Shown: positions 1 to 7,560, numbered from the stretch's first letter. The stretch is 41,220 bases of DNA from an uncultured Clostridia bacterium (GCA_947589565.1 CANQBW010000008.1:1-41220); one strand, 5' to 3'. Made by a program: numbers and translations. The notes: a model not told the origin generated them from the sequence alone.

Positions 1-118
1 TTTCTTTGGGGCGGAGTGAAATTCTCCACCGGCAGTAAAGTCTGCGAAGAGGCGCATATGCGCCTCCCGAACGGGTGAAATTCCCGTACCGACGGTATAG
101 TCCGGATGGAAAAAGAAA
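1..118 (+). ncRNA. FMN riboswitch (RFN element)
   Basis: The conserved RFN blocks are visible in order: GGGGCGGAGTGAAATTC near 8, CCGGCAGTAAAGTCTGCGA near 29, a perfectly palindromic GC-rich arm at 50-67, GGGTGAAATTCCCGTACCGACGGTATAGTCCGG near 73, and a closing P1 stem (TTTCTTT at 1-7 with AAAGAAA near 112). The element binds FMN and usually switches off riboflavin synthesis or uptake genes. It lies directly before a terminator and a RibU-type gene, which fits. The 5' end of P1 sits at the window edge, so the promoter is outside. Confidence 0.96.
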
Positions 119-167
119 CATATGCGACATATGTTTTGCCCCGCATTCTCCAATGCGGGGTCTTTTT
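117..167 (+). terminator. Riboswitch expression platform: anti-terminator-like hairpin and intrinsic terminator
   Basis: A 9-bp stem (139-147 with 152-160) is followed by TCTTTTT at 161-167, a classic intrinsic terminator between the FMN aptamer and the ribU ribosome binding site. A second small AT-rich hairpin (117-124 with 128-135) lies between aptamer and terminator and may take part in switching. FMN-bound aptamer would be expected to favour termination. The exact anti-terminator pairing is inferred. Confidence 0.88.
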
Positions 168-188
168 CAAACAAAAAGGAGCATATTT

Positions 189-797
189 ATGAAAGATCAA
201 ACCAAGACCATGCTGAAAAATCATTTTTCCGCAACCCATATCGCATATATGGCGCTTTTCACAGCGCTCGCATATGTGGTGACGTTCCTCGAATTTCCCA
301 TCTTCCCGGCGACTCCGTGGCTCAAGCTCGACTTTGCAAACGTCTTTTTTCTGCTCGAGGGCTTCCTCTTCGGCCCCGTCGAGGCGATCGTCTCCATCAC
401 GATCAAGGAGCTCCTGTGTCTGACAAAGTCAAATTCCATGTTCGTGGGCGAGATCGCGAATTGGCTCATGTCCGTCGGCTATGTCATCATTCCGTCGATC
501 GCATATCGCTTCAAAAAGGGAAAATGGTGGGTCGCGCTCTACCTTGTTCTCGGAAGCGCGCTGCAGATCGCGGTCTCGATCCCCGCAAACCAATTCATCA
601 CCTATCCTCTCTTCATGCCCGAAAACCATGCCGAAATCTTCGCGGAGACCTGGTACTTCATCCTCGCCTTCAATGCGATCAAGAGCGTTGCGATCAGCAT
701 CATCGTGTTCCTCATCTATAAGCCTCTGTCAAGGTTTATCAGGGCGACGCGTGAAAAGTTGACGAAAAAGCAAAAAAAGCAAGAGTCAAACAGTTGA
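189..797 (+). CDS. ribU: RibU-type riboflavin ECF transporter S component
   Basis: This 202-aa hydrophobic protein has about five to six membrane segments and the family pattern LEFPIFPATPWLKLDF followed by LLEGFLFGP near residues 35-65, typical of RibU. RibU is the substrate-binding membrane subunit that captures riboflavin and works with a shared ECF energizing module (EcfA/A'/T), which is not in this window. I chose ATG 189 because AAGGAG at 176-181 is well placed; the frame is open further upstream through the riboswitch, but that part is regulatory RNA. The FMN riboswitch immediately upstream independently supports riboflavin as substrate. The stop overlaps the -35 of the mgtE promoter. 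Confidence 0.93.
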   Translation: MKDQTKTMLKNHFSATHIAYMALFTALAYVVTFLEFPIFPATPWLKLDFANVFFLLEGFLFGPVEAIVSITIKELLCLTKSNSMFVGEIANWLMSVGYVIIPSIAYRFKKGKWWVALYLVLGSALQIAVSIPANQFITYPLFMPENHAEIFAETWYFILAFNAIKSVAISIIVFLIYKPLSRFIRATREKLTKKQKKQESNS

Positions 798-822
798 CTT
801 GACCGCCTGATTTGCGTATAAT
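794..822 (+). promoter_or_regulatory. Sigma-A promoter for mgtE
   Basis: TTGACT at 794-799 and TATAAT at 817-822 are separated by exactly 17 bp. The -35 overlaps the ribU stop codon. Transcription would start near 829, giving mgtE a leader of about 150 nt. Confidence 0.8.
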
Positions 823-828
823 AGGATA

Positions 829-977
829 TACTGAAAAGGAGGAGCTTCCCGTGAAAGGACGAAGTTGCGACAATTCCATTTCCCGACAATTTTCACGGGC
901 TATGACTCTCCTTGGCGGAATTTTAAGCTGAGGCTTTTTCGTAGCCCGTCCTCATCATTGATTTTGGAGGCAGTGCT
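829..977 (+). promoter_or_regulatory. Structured 5' leader of mgtE with mutually exclusive stems
   Basis: The leader can fold in competing ways. Fold 1 pairs 836-841 (AAGGAG) with 908-913 (CTCCTT) outside a perfect 9-bp stem, 848-856 (CCCGTGAAA) with 891-899 (TTTCACGGG). Fold 2 pairs 895-902 (ACGGGCTA) with 942-949 (TAGCCCGT), which uses the same bases as the right arm of the 9-bp stem. A further small stem pairs 929-933 with 950-954. The mgtE RBS GGAGG is at 966-970. I do not recognise the M-box (ykoK) Mg2+ riboswitch consensus here. The leader may be a different riboswitch or an RNA thermosensor-like control; this is inferred from complementarity only. Confidence 0.5.
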
Positions 978-2660
978 ATGAACGAAGAACTCAAGGCATA
1001 TTTTGATCAAAAAGACTATGAGAGCGCAGCCTCCTCGGTAAAAAAAGCCGAGGAGGCAGCTGTGCTTTTCGCGGAAATTCCCGACGGGGATATCCTGCCC
1101 TTTGCGCGTGCGCTCGATCCCGACTTCCTCGCGGAAGTCCTCGTCCTGCTCGATTCCGATCTGCAGCAGAAGATCGTCGCGGGTCTCTCGGACAACGAAC
1201 TTCAGGAGGTCATGGAGGACGTCTCCGTCGACGACACCGTCGAGATCATCGAGGAGATGCCCGAGGACGTCGCGCGGAGGATCGCCGAGGAGGACGAGGT
1301 CTTAAAACTTCTCGAAGAGAGAAAGTTCTCCGTCCTAAAACCCCTCCTCTCCTCGATGAACGAGACCGACCTCGCCGAAATCTTCGATGAAGTTCAGGAG
1401 GAGGACCTTCCCGTCCTCTTCCGCATTCTGCCCAAAGACCTCGCGGCGCAGATGTTTGTCGAAATTCAGCCCGACACGCAGGAGAAACTCTTAAAGAAGC
1501 TCTCCGACAAGGAGATCAAGGACGTCATGGACGAACTCTTCCTCGACGATACCGTCGACCTCGTCGAAGAGATGCCCGCAAACGTCGTCAAGCGTCTCTT
1601 GGCGCTCTCCGACTCTCAGACGCGGGGCTACATCAACGCCCTTTTGCAGTATCCCAAGGACAGCGCGGGCAGCATCATGACCATTGAGTACGTCTCCCTG
1701 CGCCCCAAGATGACCGTCGAGAACGCCTTCGACCGCATCCGCAGCCAGGCGATCGACAAGGAGACGATCTATACCTGCTATGTCACGGACGAGCAGAACA
1801 AGCTGGTCGGGCTCGTCACAGCAAAGGATCTCATGCTCGCCCGCAAGGACGCACTCATCTCCGACATCATGGAGGATAACGTCATCTACGCCGACACCCT
1901 CGACGACAAGGAGGAAGTCGCGCGGAAAATTTCCGATTACGGCTTTTTGGCGCTCCCCATCACGGACAGAGAGCGGCGGCTCGTCGGGATCGTCACCGTC
2001 GACGACGCAATGGACGTCATTGAAGAGGAGAACACCGAGGATATCGCCAAGATGGCGGCAATCCTGCCCGCCGACAAGCCGTATCTCAGAACGAGTATCT
2101 TCTCCATCTGGAAGGCGAGGATCCCCTGGCTTCTCATTCTCATGGTGAGCGCGACTTTCACGGGGCTCATCATCAACATCTTCGAGGGAAGACTGAACGC
2201 GATCTCTCCCGTCCTCTTCGCCTGCGTCCCCATGCTCATGGACACGGGCGGGAACTCGGGCGCGCAGGTCTCCGTCACCGTCATCCGCGCGCTCGCCCTC
2301 GGCGAACTTTCGACAAAGGACGCGGGACGGGTCGTTTGGAAGGAAATTCGCGCCTCGATCCTGCTCGCGGCGACACTGGCTGCCGCCTGCTTTTTGAAAC
2401 TCATGCTCATCGACAACTTGCTCTTCGGCAGCACCTTTATGCCCGGGAACAAGGCTTATACGCCGATGCTCTGCGCGATCGTCTCGCTGGCGCTCTTCTG
2501 CACCGTCATCGTTGCGAAACTTGTCGGATGTCTGCTTCCGCTCTTCGTCAAAAAGCTCGGACTCGACCCCGCCGCCGTTGCAAGCCCCTTCATCACGACG
2601 ATCGTCGACGCCGTCTCCCTCATCATCTTCTGCGGGTTGTCTGTGGCGATACTTTCCTGA
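978..2660 (+). CDS. mgtE: MgtE magnesium transporter with duplicated N domain
   Basis: This 560-aa protein is a Mg2+ channel/transporter of the MgtE family, acting in the cytoplasmic membrane. The order is: an acidic helical N domain that appears twice (about residues 50-105 and 150-210, both ending in a DDTV(E/D)xxEEMP motif), a CBS pair (about 225-350, starting AGSIMTIEYVS), and five membrane segments (about 370-560). The membrane part contains the signature PMLMDTGGNSGAQ, typical of the family pore region. Usual length is about 450 aa, so the N domain duplication explains the excess. ATG 978 follows GGAGG at 966-970. A perfect 10-bp GC hairpin lies within codons 18-27, and its left arm is also complementary to the ribosome binding site. 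Confidence 0.95.
   Translation: MNEELKAYFDQKDYESAASSVKKAEEAAVLFAEIPDGDILPFARALDPDFLAEVLVLLDSDLQQKIVAGLSDNELQEVMEDVSVDDTVEIIEEMPEDVARRIAEEDEVLKLLEERKFSVLKPLLSSMNETDLAEIFDEVQEEDLPVLFRILPKDLAAQMFVEIQPDTQEKLLKKLSDKEIKDVMDELFLDDTVDLVEEMPANVVKRLLALSDSQTRGYINALLQYPKDSAGSIMTIEYVSLRPKMTVENAFDRIRSQAIDKETIYTCYVTDEQNKLVGLVTAKDLMLARKDALISDIMEDNVIYADTLDDKEEVARKISDYGFLALPITDRERRLVGIVTVDDAMDVIEEENTEDIAKMAAILPADKPYLRTSIFSIWKARIPWLLILMVSATFTGLIINIFEGRLNAISPVLFACVPMLMDTGGNSGAQVSVTVIRALALGELSTKDAGRVVWKEIRASILLAATLAAACFLKLMLIDNLLFGSTFMPGNKAYTPMLCAIVSLALFCTVIVAKLVGCLLPLFVKKLGLDPAAVASPFITTIVDAVSLIIFCGLSVAILS
1029..1057 (+). promoter_or_regulatory. Intragenic hairpin near the mgtE start with anti-SD potential
   Basis: Positions 1029-1038 (GCCTCCTCGG) pair perfectly with 1048-1057 (CCGAGGAGGC) around a 9-nt A-rich loop. 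The first six bases of the left arm, GCCTCC, are also complementary to the mgtE Shine-Dalgarno GGAGGC at 966-971, so the arm could either form the hairpin or cover the RBS. A translational switch is inferred, not shown. Confidence 0.4.
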
Positions 2661-3178
2661 ATTTCGTCGAAAAGCTCGCTTCGCGATCTTTCTCGACGAG
2701 GAAATGAGCCCCCGTACCTTCACTTACTCAGTTCGGCGGTAGCGCCCGCCTCACCACGCCTCGCCACCAGCTCGGCTGTCGCGTTGCGCTCACAGCCCAC
2801 CGGGCTGTTGAGCAGGAATGCAACGCTCCACTCGCGGTCGCCTTGTTTCACAATAAGCGTGCGGTGGCTCGCAAACAGGGTGCGCTGCCGCAGAATGGCG
2901 ATTCTGCTCCGCGCAGTGGAATTTGGAACAGAGGGCGGCTTTCTGCTTGCTTAGGGGATCCATTCGACTACGCGGCTTCGTCGCTCCGCTCAGGATGACA
3001 TCGCTTTTAACAGACAAGTAGTATTACGAAAAGCGTCGCGGGGTTTGGGACACCGTACTCGCTACGCTCGTGCGACCCAAGGAAGAAACAGTAGAAAGGT
3101 CGAAGCGCAAGTGTCCCCACGGCGCGCCGTTCTATTGTTTTTCTATGCGCGACGCACGAAGTAAAATTTTTTTGGTTA
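2661..3178. repeat. Non-coding repeat island after mgtE (left part)
   Basis: I find no credible gene here. The stretch begins with an imperfect hairpin near 2667-2698 just after mgtE. It contains a copy of the common repeat in the GGATCC..TTCGAC..CGCTCAGGATGACA orientation (2950-3001). Next comes a segment (3029-3060) matching the one at 9683-9710 (GCGGGGTxxGGGACAC). Then an inverted copy of the CAATAGAACGGCGC repeat (about 3118-3160) that is direct at 3545-3620 and 16257-16330, and finally a T-rich tract ending GGTTA. 2700-2940 is GC-rich with no recognisable feature. Confidence 0.6.
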
Positions 3179-3455
3179 AGGTGAAGAGAATCGAACCCAC
3201 GCCGCTCCCGCGGGCTCTTTTCGGTGCTTTTTGCCTGCGTCGTCGTCGATTTACGTCCAGTAAACCTTCCTCCTCCTCGGCACAAATCCCTCGAAAATGG
3301 CACCGCGGGGAGTGCAAAGCAGTTTTGGGCGAGCGGATTTTGTTTGGGCAAGGAGACGACCGCAGGGGATACTAGATGGTATTGCCAAGGGAGTCGACGC
3401 AGCACAGGCGGAAATCCGCCGCCCAAAACCGACGGGGGTTCAATTCCCTTCACCT
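3179..3455. mobile_element. 277-bp inverted-repeat element (MITE-like) with tRNA T-arm-like ends
   Basis: The left end reads AGGTGAAGAGAATCGAACCC and the reverse complement of the right end AGGTGAAGGGAATTGAACCC, giving terminal inverted repeats of about 23 bp with three mismatches. TA flanks both ends (3177-3178 and 3456-3457). The flanks match an uninterrupted copy of another repeat at about 9728-9770 (TTTTTGGTTAC then TTTTTTTGTATTCG), which looks like an empty site. No ORF of note lies inside; interior arms also pair (GCCTGCGTCG with CGACGCAGCACAGGC). The ends resemble the T-arm of tRNA/tmRNA, so an RNA-derived origin is possible. A non-autonomous transposon is inferred. Confidence 0.5.
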
Positions 3456-3457
3456 TA

Positions 3458-3720
3458 TTTTTTTGTATTCGTAAAAAAAGTAACACGTTTGTCTTTCGCA
3501 AAAGACAGTGGTTAAGCGAATTGTCGCTTAGATCAGGGGATTCATACTCGCCTAAAGGCTCGTGCGCCGCGCTTGGATAACAATAGAATGGCACGTCGTC
3601 GACTACGCTCGGAATGACAGAAGGGAGAGAAATTTTTGTATTCGTAAAAAAAGTAACACGTTCGTCTCTCGCAAGAGACAATCCCAAGCGATTCCGCTTA
3701 ACGCCCGTCCGGCGGAAGAG
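3458..3720. repeat. Repeat mosaic upstream of tsaE
   Basis: The stretch contains TTTTTTTGTATTCGTAAAAA and following bases at 3458-3530, a second copy of the same module at 3633-3690 (GTATTCGTAAAAAAAGTAAC, then GTCTCTCGCAAGAGAC), and the CGCGCTTGGATAACAATAGA repeat at 3545-3620 ending in TCGGAATGACAG. The third copy of the first module is at 9740-9800. No gene is apparent. 3720-3805 has no further structure that I can name. Confidence 0.65.
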
Positions 3721-3805
3721 GACAATCCAAAGCGATTTGAGTCTTTTTGAAAAGTTTTTTCTGCAACGCGAGGACGAGAGAAGAGAAAAAAACATCGGGT
3801 TTTTC

Positions 3806-3834
3806 TTGCAAATTTCGGCCGTATGCGGTATAAT
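3806..3834 (+). promoter_or_regulatory. Sigma-A promoter giving a leaderless tsaE mRNA
   Basis: TTGCAA at 3806-3811 and TATAAT at 3829-3834 are 17 bp apart. Only 8 nt separate the -10 from the tsaE ATG at 3843, so transcription should start at or within a couple of bases of the start codon. No Shine-Dalgarno is present. Confidence 0.78.
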
Positions 3835-3842
3835 ATCCGTGT

Positions 3843-4247
3843 ATGGCTGTTTTTCTTTCCCATTCGCCCGAGGAGACTCTCTCTTGGGCGGAAGATTTCG
3901 CAAAAACTTTGAAGCCCTCTGACGTCGTTCTTCTCGAGGGCGATATGGGCGCGGGAAAGACGGTTCTCGCCAAGGGGATCGCGCGGGGACTCGGGATTGA
4001 AGAGGAGATCACAAGTCCCACCTACACCTATGTCAACAGCTATCAGGATAGGCTCTTTCACTTCGATTGTTATCGGATCTCCTCCGAGCGGCAGGCGCTC
4101 GAATTGGGGCTTGTCGATTACTTCGATGCGGGCGGCGTCTGCCTCATCGAATGGGCCGAAAACATCGCGGGGCTTCTCCCCTCAAATATCAAAAGAATCA
4201 AGATCACGGGCAGCGGCTCCGAGCCGCGGGAGATCGTCTATGCGTAG
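3843..4247 (+). CDS. tsaE: TsaE, tRNA threonylcarbamoyladenosine synthesis ATPase
   Basis: This 134-aa P-loop protein has the TsaE Walker A motif GDMGAGKT at about residues 34-41, the SPTYTYVN motif and the FHFDCYR and LIEWAE segments expected of YjeE/TsaE. It works with TsaB and TsaD in t6A modification of ANN-decoding tRNAs in the cytoplasm; tsaD is not in the window. Length is normal. The ATG at 3843 lies 8 nt after a TATAAT box and lacks an RBS, implying leaderless translation. The end overlaps the tsaB start by 8 nt. It heads an operon that runs to murF. Confidence 0.94.
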   Translation: MAVFLSHSPEETLSWAEDFAKTLKPSDVVLLEGDMGAGKTVLAKGIARGLGIEEEITSPTYTYVNSYQDRLFHFDCYRISSERQALELGLVDYFDAGGVCLIEWAENIAGLLPSNIKRIKITGSGSEPREIVYA

Positions 4248-4854
4248 TTTTCTTGCCATCGATACGAGCGGAAAATATCTGTCCGTTGTCGCATGTGCGC
4301 AGGGGAAAATCTTTCGAAGCTTTCTTCCCGACTGCGCCATGCGCCACTCCGTCCTCCTCATGGACGAGATCGACAAAATTTTTCACAAAGCGGGAATGAG
4401 CGCAAATCAATGCGACTTCTTTGCAGCGGTCTGCGGACCTGGGTCCTTTACGGGCATCCGCATCGGAATTTCCACGATCAAGGGCTTCTGTACGGCGCTC
4501 GAAAAGCCCGCTTTGACCCTCACATCTTTCGATACGCTCGCATATGCTGAAGGGAAGATCCCTCTGCTCCCGCTCGTCGACGCGGGTCACGGAAACTTTT
4601 ACGCCTGTGCTTATGATTCGGATAAAAAGATCGTGCACGGTCCCGCCTTTCTCTCGAAGGAAGAAACAGAGGTGTGGAGAAAAGAAGGGTTTCTTCCCAT
4701 TGCCGCGGAAGAGCTCTTCGAGGGCTGCCGCGCCGCCGATCCCTGTCTGGGACTTCAAAATGCCGTGCTCGCAAAGCAAGAATTTGCCGCCCCGTCCTCT
4801 ACTTTGGCGGCTGTGTACCTGAGAAAATCTTCGGCGGAGGAAAACCTGTCATGA
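4240..4854 (+). CDS. tsaB: TsaB, tRNA threonylcarbamoyladenosine synthesis scaffold
   Basis: This 204-aa protein starts MRSFLAIDTSG, the ASKHA-fold phosphate-1 pattern of TsaB, and carries the family motif GPGSFTGIRIG near residues 66-76. TsaB is an inactive Kae1/TsaD-like partner that binds TsaD and TsaE in the t6A complex. The start is ATG 4240, inside the end of tsaE, implying translational coupling. The frame is open further upstream within tsaE, but that extension is only a shadow. The end overlaps rimI by ATGA. Length is slightly short but within the family range. Confidence 0.93.
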   Translation: MRSFLAIDTSGKYLSVVACAQGKIFRSFLPDCAMRHSVLLMDEIDKIFHKAGMSANQCDFFAAVCGPGSFTGIRIGISTIKGFCTALEKPALTLTSFDTLAYAEGKIPLLPLVDAGHGNFYACAYDSDKKIVHGPAFLSKEETEVWRKEGFLPIAAEELFEGCRAADPCLGLQNAVLAKQEFAAPSSTLAAVYLRKSSAEENLS

Positions 4855-5285
4855 ACGGAAGAAAATGGGCGTTTGAAGACCTGAACGCGATCGCAGCTCT
4901 CGAACGGGAATGCTTTCCCGAGAACCCTCGCAACGTGCGGATGCTCGCGGAGTCCTTTCTCTCGGGACGGTTTTTCGGCTCTCTCCTCGAGGAGGAGGGT
5001 GTGATCACCGCCTATGGGGGAATTTCCTGCGTCGAGGACGAGGCGGAACTCGAACTCATCGCTACCTCCGAAATGTATCGCCGCTGCGGAAGGGCGGAGA
5101 AAATTCTCTTCGACCTCTTCGAAGAGGCGAACCAAAGGGGGATCAAGCGAATGTTCCTCGAAGTCCGCGTCTCCAATTCCGCCGCGCTCATGATGTATCT
5201 CAAGAACGGCTTTACGGGCGTCTATGCGCGGACGCGCTATTATCCGGACGGCGAGGACGCCGTCGTCATGAAAAAGGAGTTTTGA
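4851..5285 (+). CDS. rimI: RimI-like GNAT N-acetyltransferase
   Basis: This 144-aa GNAT protein has the acetyl-CoA-binding region ELELIATSEMYRRCGRAEKIL (about residues 67-87), where the usual Q/RxxGxG/A motif is RRCGRA, and the C-terminal NSAALMMYLKNGFTGVYARTRYY pattern typical of RimI. RimI acetylates the N-terminal Ala of ribosomal protein S18 in well-studied bacteria. The tsaE-tsaB-rimI order is common in Firmicutes. The start codon overlaps the tsaB stop (ATGA). Substrate assignment rests on family and context. Confidence 0.87.
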   Translation: MNGRKWAFEDLNAIAALERECFPENPRNVRMLAESFLSGRFFGSLLEEEGVITAYGGISCVEDEAELELIATSEMYRRCGRAEKILFDLFEEANQRGIKRMFLEVRVSNSAALMMYLKNGFTGVYARTRYYPDGEDAVVMKKEF

Positions 5286-5993
5286 TTGAAGATCGCTCTT
5301 CTGCAAAAGGGCGAGGGAAGAGACCTCGTCTTTTTCCACGGATATCTCTCCTCCAAGGAGAGCTTCTATCCGCAGATCGAGTACTTTTCACGCTTCTACC
5401 GCGTGACCGCCTTCGATTTCCCGGGCTTCGGGGGCAGCGACCCTCTCCCTGCCGCCTGGTCTGTGGGCGACTATGCGGACTGGACGAAGGAATACCTTGC
5501 TTCGCTGAACATCTCGGAGCCTTTCGTCATCGCGCATTCCTTCGGCGGCAGAGTCGCCGTAAAATGCCTCTCGCGGGAGCCCCTCTTTGCGGCGGCAGTC
5601 CTCTGCGGCTGCGCGGGGATCCGTCCGAAGCGCACGCTTTCCTATCATATGCGCGTAAGAGCATATCGTCTTGTGCGCAAAATTGCGCCTAAGTTTGCCG
5701 AAAAGCACTTCGGCAGCCAAGAATATCGCTCTCTTTCGCCCATTCAGAAGGAGAGCTACAAAAAGATCGTCAACGAGGACCTTCGGGAGGACGCAAAGAA
5801 AATTTCCCGCCCCGTTCTCTTTATCAACGGCGAAAAGGACGGCGAAACGCCCGTCTCCTCCGCGAAAATCTACTGTTCGCTCGTTCCGGACAGCCGTCTG
5901 CTCGTCTTAAACGGCTGCGGACACTTCGCTCATCTTGACGACCCGCTCGCCTTTGATTTGGCGGCAGAGGAGTTTTTTCATGCCAACTTATGA
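5286..5993 (+). CDS. Alpha/beta hydrolase, TTG start
   Basis: This 235-aa protein is a single-domain alpha/beta hydrolase. It has the HGY oxyanion motif (FFHGYLSS, near residue 17), the nucleophile elbow AHSFGGR with Ser near residue 82, an acid candidate in INGEKDGETP and the His in GCGHFAHLDD near the C-terminus. A small lid lies between the nucleophile and the acid. The start is TTG directly after the rimI stop, supported by AAAAAGGAG at 5271-5279; no in-frame ATG is as well placed. Substrate is unknown. It lies between rimI and murF in the same operon and overlaps the next gene by 14 nt. Confidence 0.85.
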   Translation: MKIALLQKGEGRDLVFFHGYLSSKESFYPQIEYFSRFYRVTAFDFPGFGGSDPLPAAWSVGDYADWTKEYLASLNISEPFVIAHSFGGRVAVKCLSREPLFAAAVLCGCAGIRPKRTLSYHMRVRAYRLVRKIAPKFAEKHFGSQEYRSLSPIQKESYKKIVNEDLREDAKKISRPVLFINGEKDGETPVSSAKIYCSLVPDSRLLVLNGCGHFAHLDDPLAFDLAAEEFFHANL

Positions 5994-7560
5994 AATTTTG
6001 GGAGTTATCATCGGGATCCTGTTCGGAATTTCCTGTTTTCTCGTCTCTTTGAGGCAGATCGCGATCCTGCAGCAGTGCAACTATTCCGAAAAGGGCTTCT
6101 TCAAATGGTATTTTTCTAAGGGGAACATCGAGAGAAGGCGCATTTCGCTCTTTGCGCTCGCGCTTCTTCTTTTGACGGCGCTCTTTCCCGTCTCATTCAG
6201 TTTTTTGCAGCCGGAGATCGCAAATTTGACCTTGCTTTTTCCCCTCGCTGCGATGACGGCGCTCTACCTCTTTTCCGAAAGGAAGTACGCCCTCAAAGTT
6301 CCCGCAAAGCGGACCCATCGCCTTGTCCGCCTCGCCGTCGCAGATGCGCTTGTGTGCATGATCTTCGGCGCGGGGCTCGGCGTAGGTCTTGCGGCGCTCT
6401 CCCGCGTGCTCGACGCACATTGGTTCCTTCTCCTTCGGTTTCTGCCCCTCGCGATCTTGCCGCTTGCATGTTTTATCCTGCTCGCGCTCTCCTCTCTTCT
6501 CATGAAGATGTACGAAATTCCCCACAACCGCGGCTTCCTTCGCCGCGCGAAAAGGGCCCTTGATAGAAGCACCTGCGTCAAAGTCGGCATCACGGGAAGT
6601 TTCGGCAAGACGAGCGTCAAGCACTTCGCCTCTCAGATGCTCTCCCAAAAATTCAAGGTGATTTCGACCCCCGCCTCCTTCAATACGCCGCTGGGCATCG
6701 CCCGCACCGTCCTTCATGAGGGGCTCTCCTGCGACATTTTCCTCGCCGAAATGGGCGCGCGGCACGTGGGCGACATTCGTGAGCTCTGCGACCTCGTCCA
6801 ACCCACGTTCGGCGTCGTGACGGGCGTGTGCGAGCAGCACATTGAGACCTTTTTGAGCCTCGAAAACATCAAAAAAGAGAAGGGCGAGCTCGCCCGCTAT
6901 GCAAAGACCTGTATTCTCGGCAAGACCGCCCGCGATTTGCCTTCCGCCGAAGCTCTCCGCGAGGGCGAGGAATTTTCGATGGAAAATCTTCTCTGCACGA
7001 AAAACGGCAGCACATTCACGCTGAATTTCAAGGGCGAGCGGATTCCGGTCGAGATCCCTCTTCTCGGCGCCTGTGCCGCGGAGGACGTCGCCCTCGCCGC
7101 CGCGCTCTGCCATGCGCTCGGCATGACGCTCGAGGAGATCGCCGTCGCCGCCAAGACCCTCGCACCCGTCCCTCACCGCCTTCAAAAATTGGAAAGCGGC
7201 GGCGTGACCGTCCTCGACGACGCCTACAACTCCAACATCGCGGGCGCGAAGAACGCCATCGAGACCTTAAAACTCTTCGACGGCGCGAAATTTGTCGTCA
7301 CCCCCGGTCTTGTAGAGCTCGGGGAACTTCAAGAGCCGCTCAATTCGGAACTCGGCTCCCATCTTGTGGGTTTAGAGGTGATTCTGGTCGGCGAGACCCT
7401 CGTCCTTCCCGTCCGCAAGGGCTACCTCGACGCAGGCGGCGAGGAATCCCGTCTCCGCGTCGTTCCCACCCTCTCCGCGGCGCAGGAAATTCTGTCGAAA
7501 GAGCTCAAAAACGGGGACTGTGTGCTGTTTTTGAACGATCTTCCCGATTGTTACCTCTGA
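5980..7560 (+). CDS. murF: MurF-type Mur ligase with N-terminal membrane domain
   Basis: This 526-aa protein has about 200 N-terminal residues with some five hydrophobic segments, then a complete Mur ligase: ATP loop GITGSFGKTS (about residues 204-213), a central part with EMGARHVGDI and HIETF, and a C-terminal domain with LDDAYNSNIAGA. MurF adds D-Ala-D-Ala to UDP-MurNAc-tripeptide in peptidoglycan precursor synthesis. The following gene, ddl, makes that dipeptide, which supports the call. Ordinary MurF is about 450 aa and soluble, so the membrane domain is unusual and may hold the ligase at the membrane. ATG 5980 has GAGGAG at 5967-5972. An alternative is another membrane-linked Mur-ligase-family enzyme. 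Confidence 0.83.
   Translation: MPTYEILGVIIGILFGISCFLVSLRQIAILQQCNYSEKGFFKWYFSKGNIERRRISLFALALLLLTALFPVSFSFLQPEIANLTLLFPLAAMTALYLFSERKYALKVPAKRTHRLVRLAVADALVCMIFGAGLGVGLAALSRVLDAHWFLLLRFLPLAILPLACFILLALSSLLMKMYEIPHNRGFLRRAKRALDRSTCVKVGITGSFGKTSVKHFASQMLSQKFKVISTPASFNTPLGIARTVLHEGLSCDIFLAEMGARHVGDIRELCDLVQPTFGVVTGVCEQHIETFLSLENIKKEKGELARYAKTCILGKTARDLPSAEALREGEEFSMENLLCTKNGSTFTLNFKGERIPVEIPLLGACAAEDVALAAALCHALGMTLEEIAVAAKTLAPVPHRLQKLESGGVTVLDDAYNSNIAGAKNAIETLKLFDGAKFVVTPGLVELGELQEPLNSELGSHLVGLEVILVGETLVLPVRKGYLDAGGEESRLRVVPTLSAAQEILSKELKNGDCVLFLNDLPDCYL

Noticed and set aside
829-977. M-box (ykoK) Mg2+ riboswitch before mgtE
   Set aside because: The gene context fits, but I cannot find the conserved M-box blocks, so I report only a structured leader.
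3170-3460. tRNA, tmRNA, SRP RNA or RNase P RNA gene
   Set aside because: T-arm-like sequence is present at both ends in opposite orientation. I find no matching D-arm, anticodon arm, tmRNA tag reading frame, SRP apical loop (GGAAGGAAGCAGC) or RNase P core. A covariance search would settle it.
3007-3903. 298-aa minus-strand open frame and other ORFs in the mgtE-tsaE gap
   Set aside because: They run through repeat units and the inverted-repeat element, and the translations show no family features.
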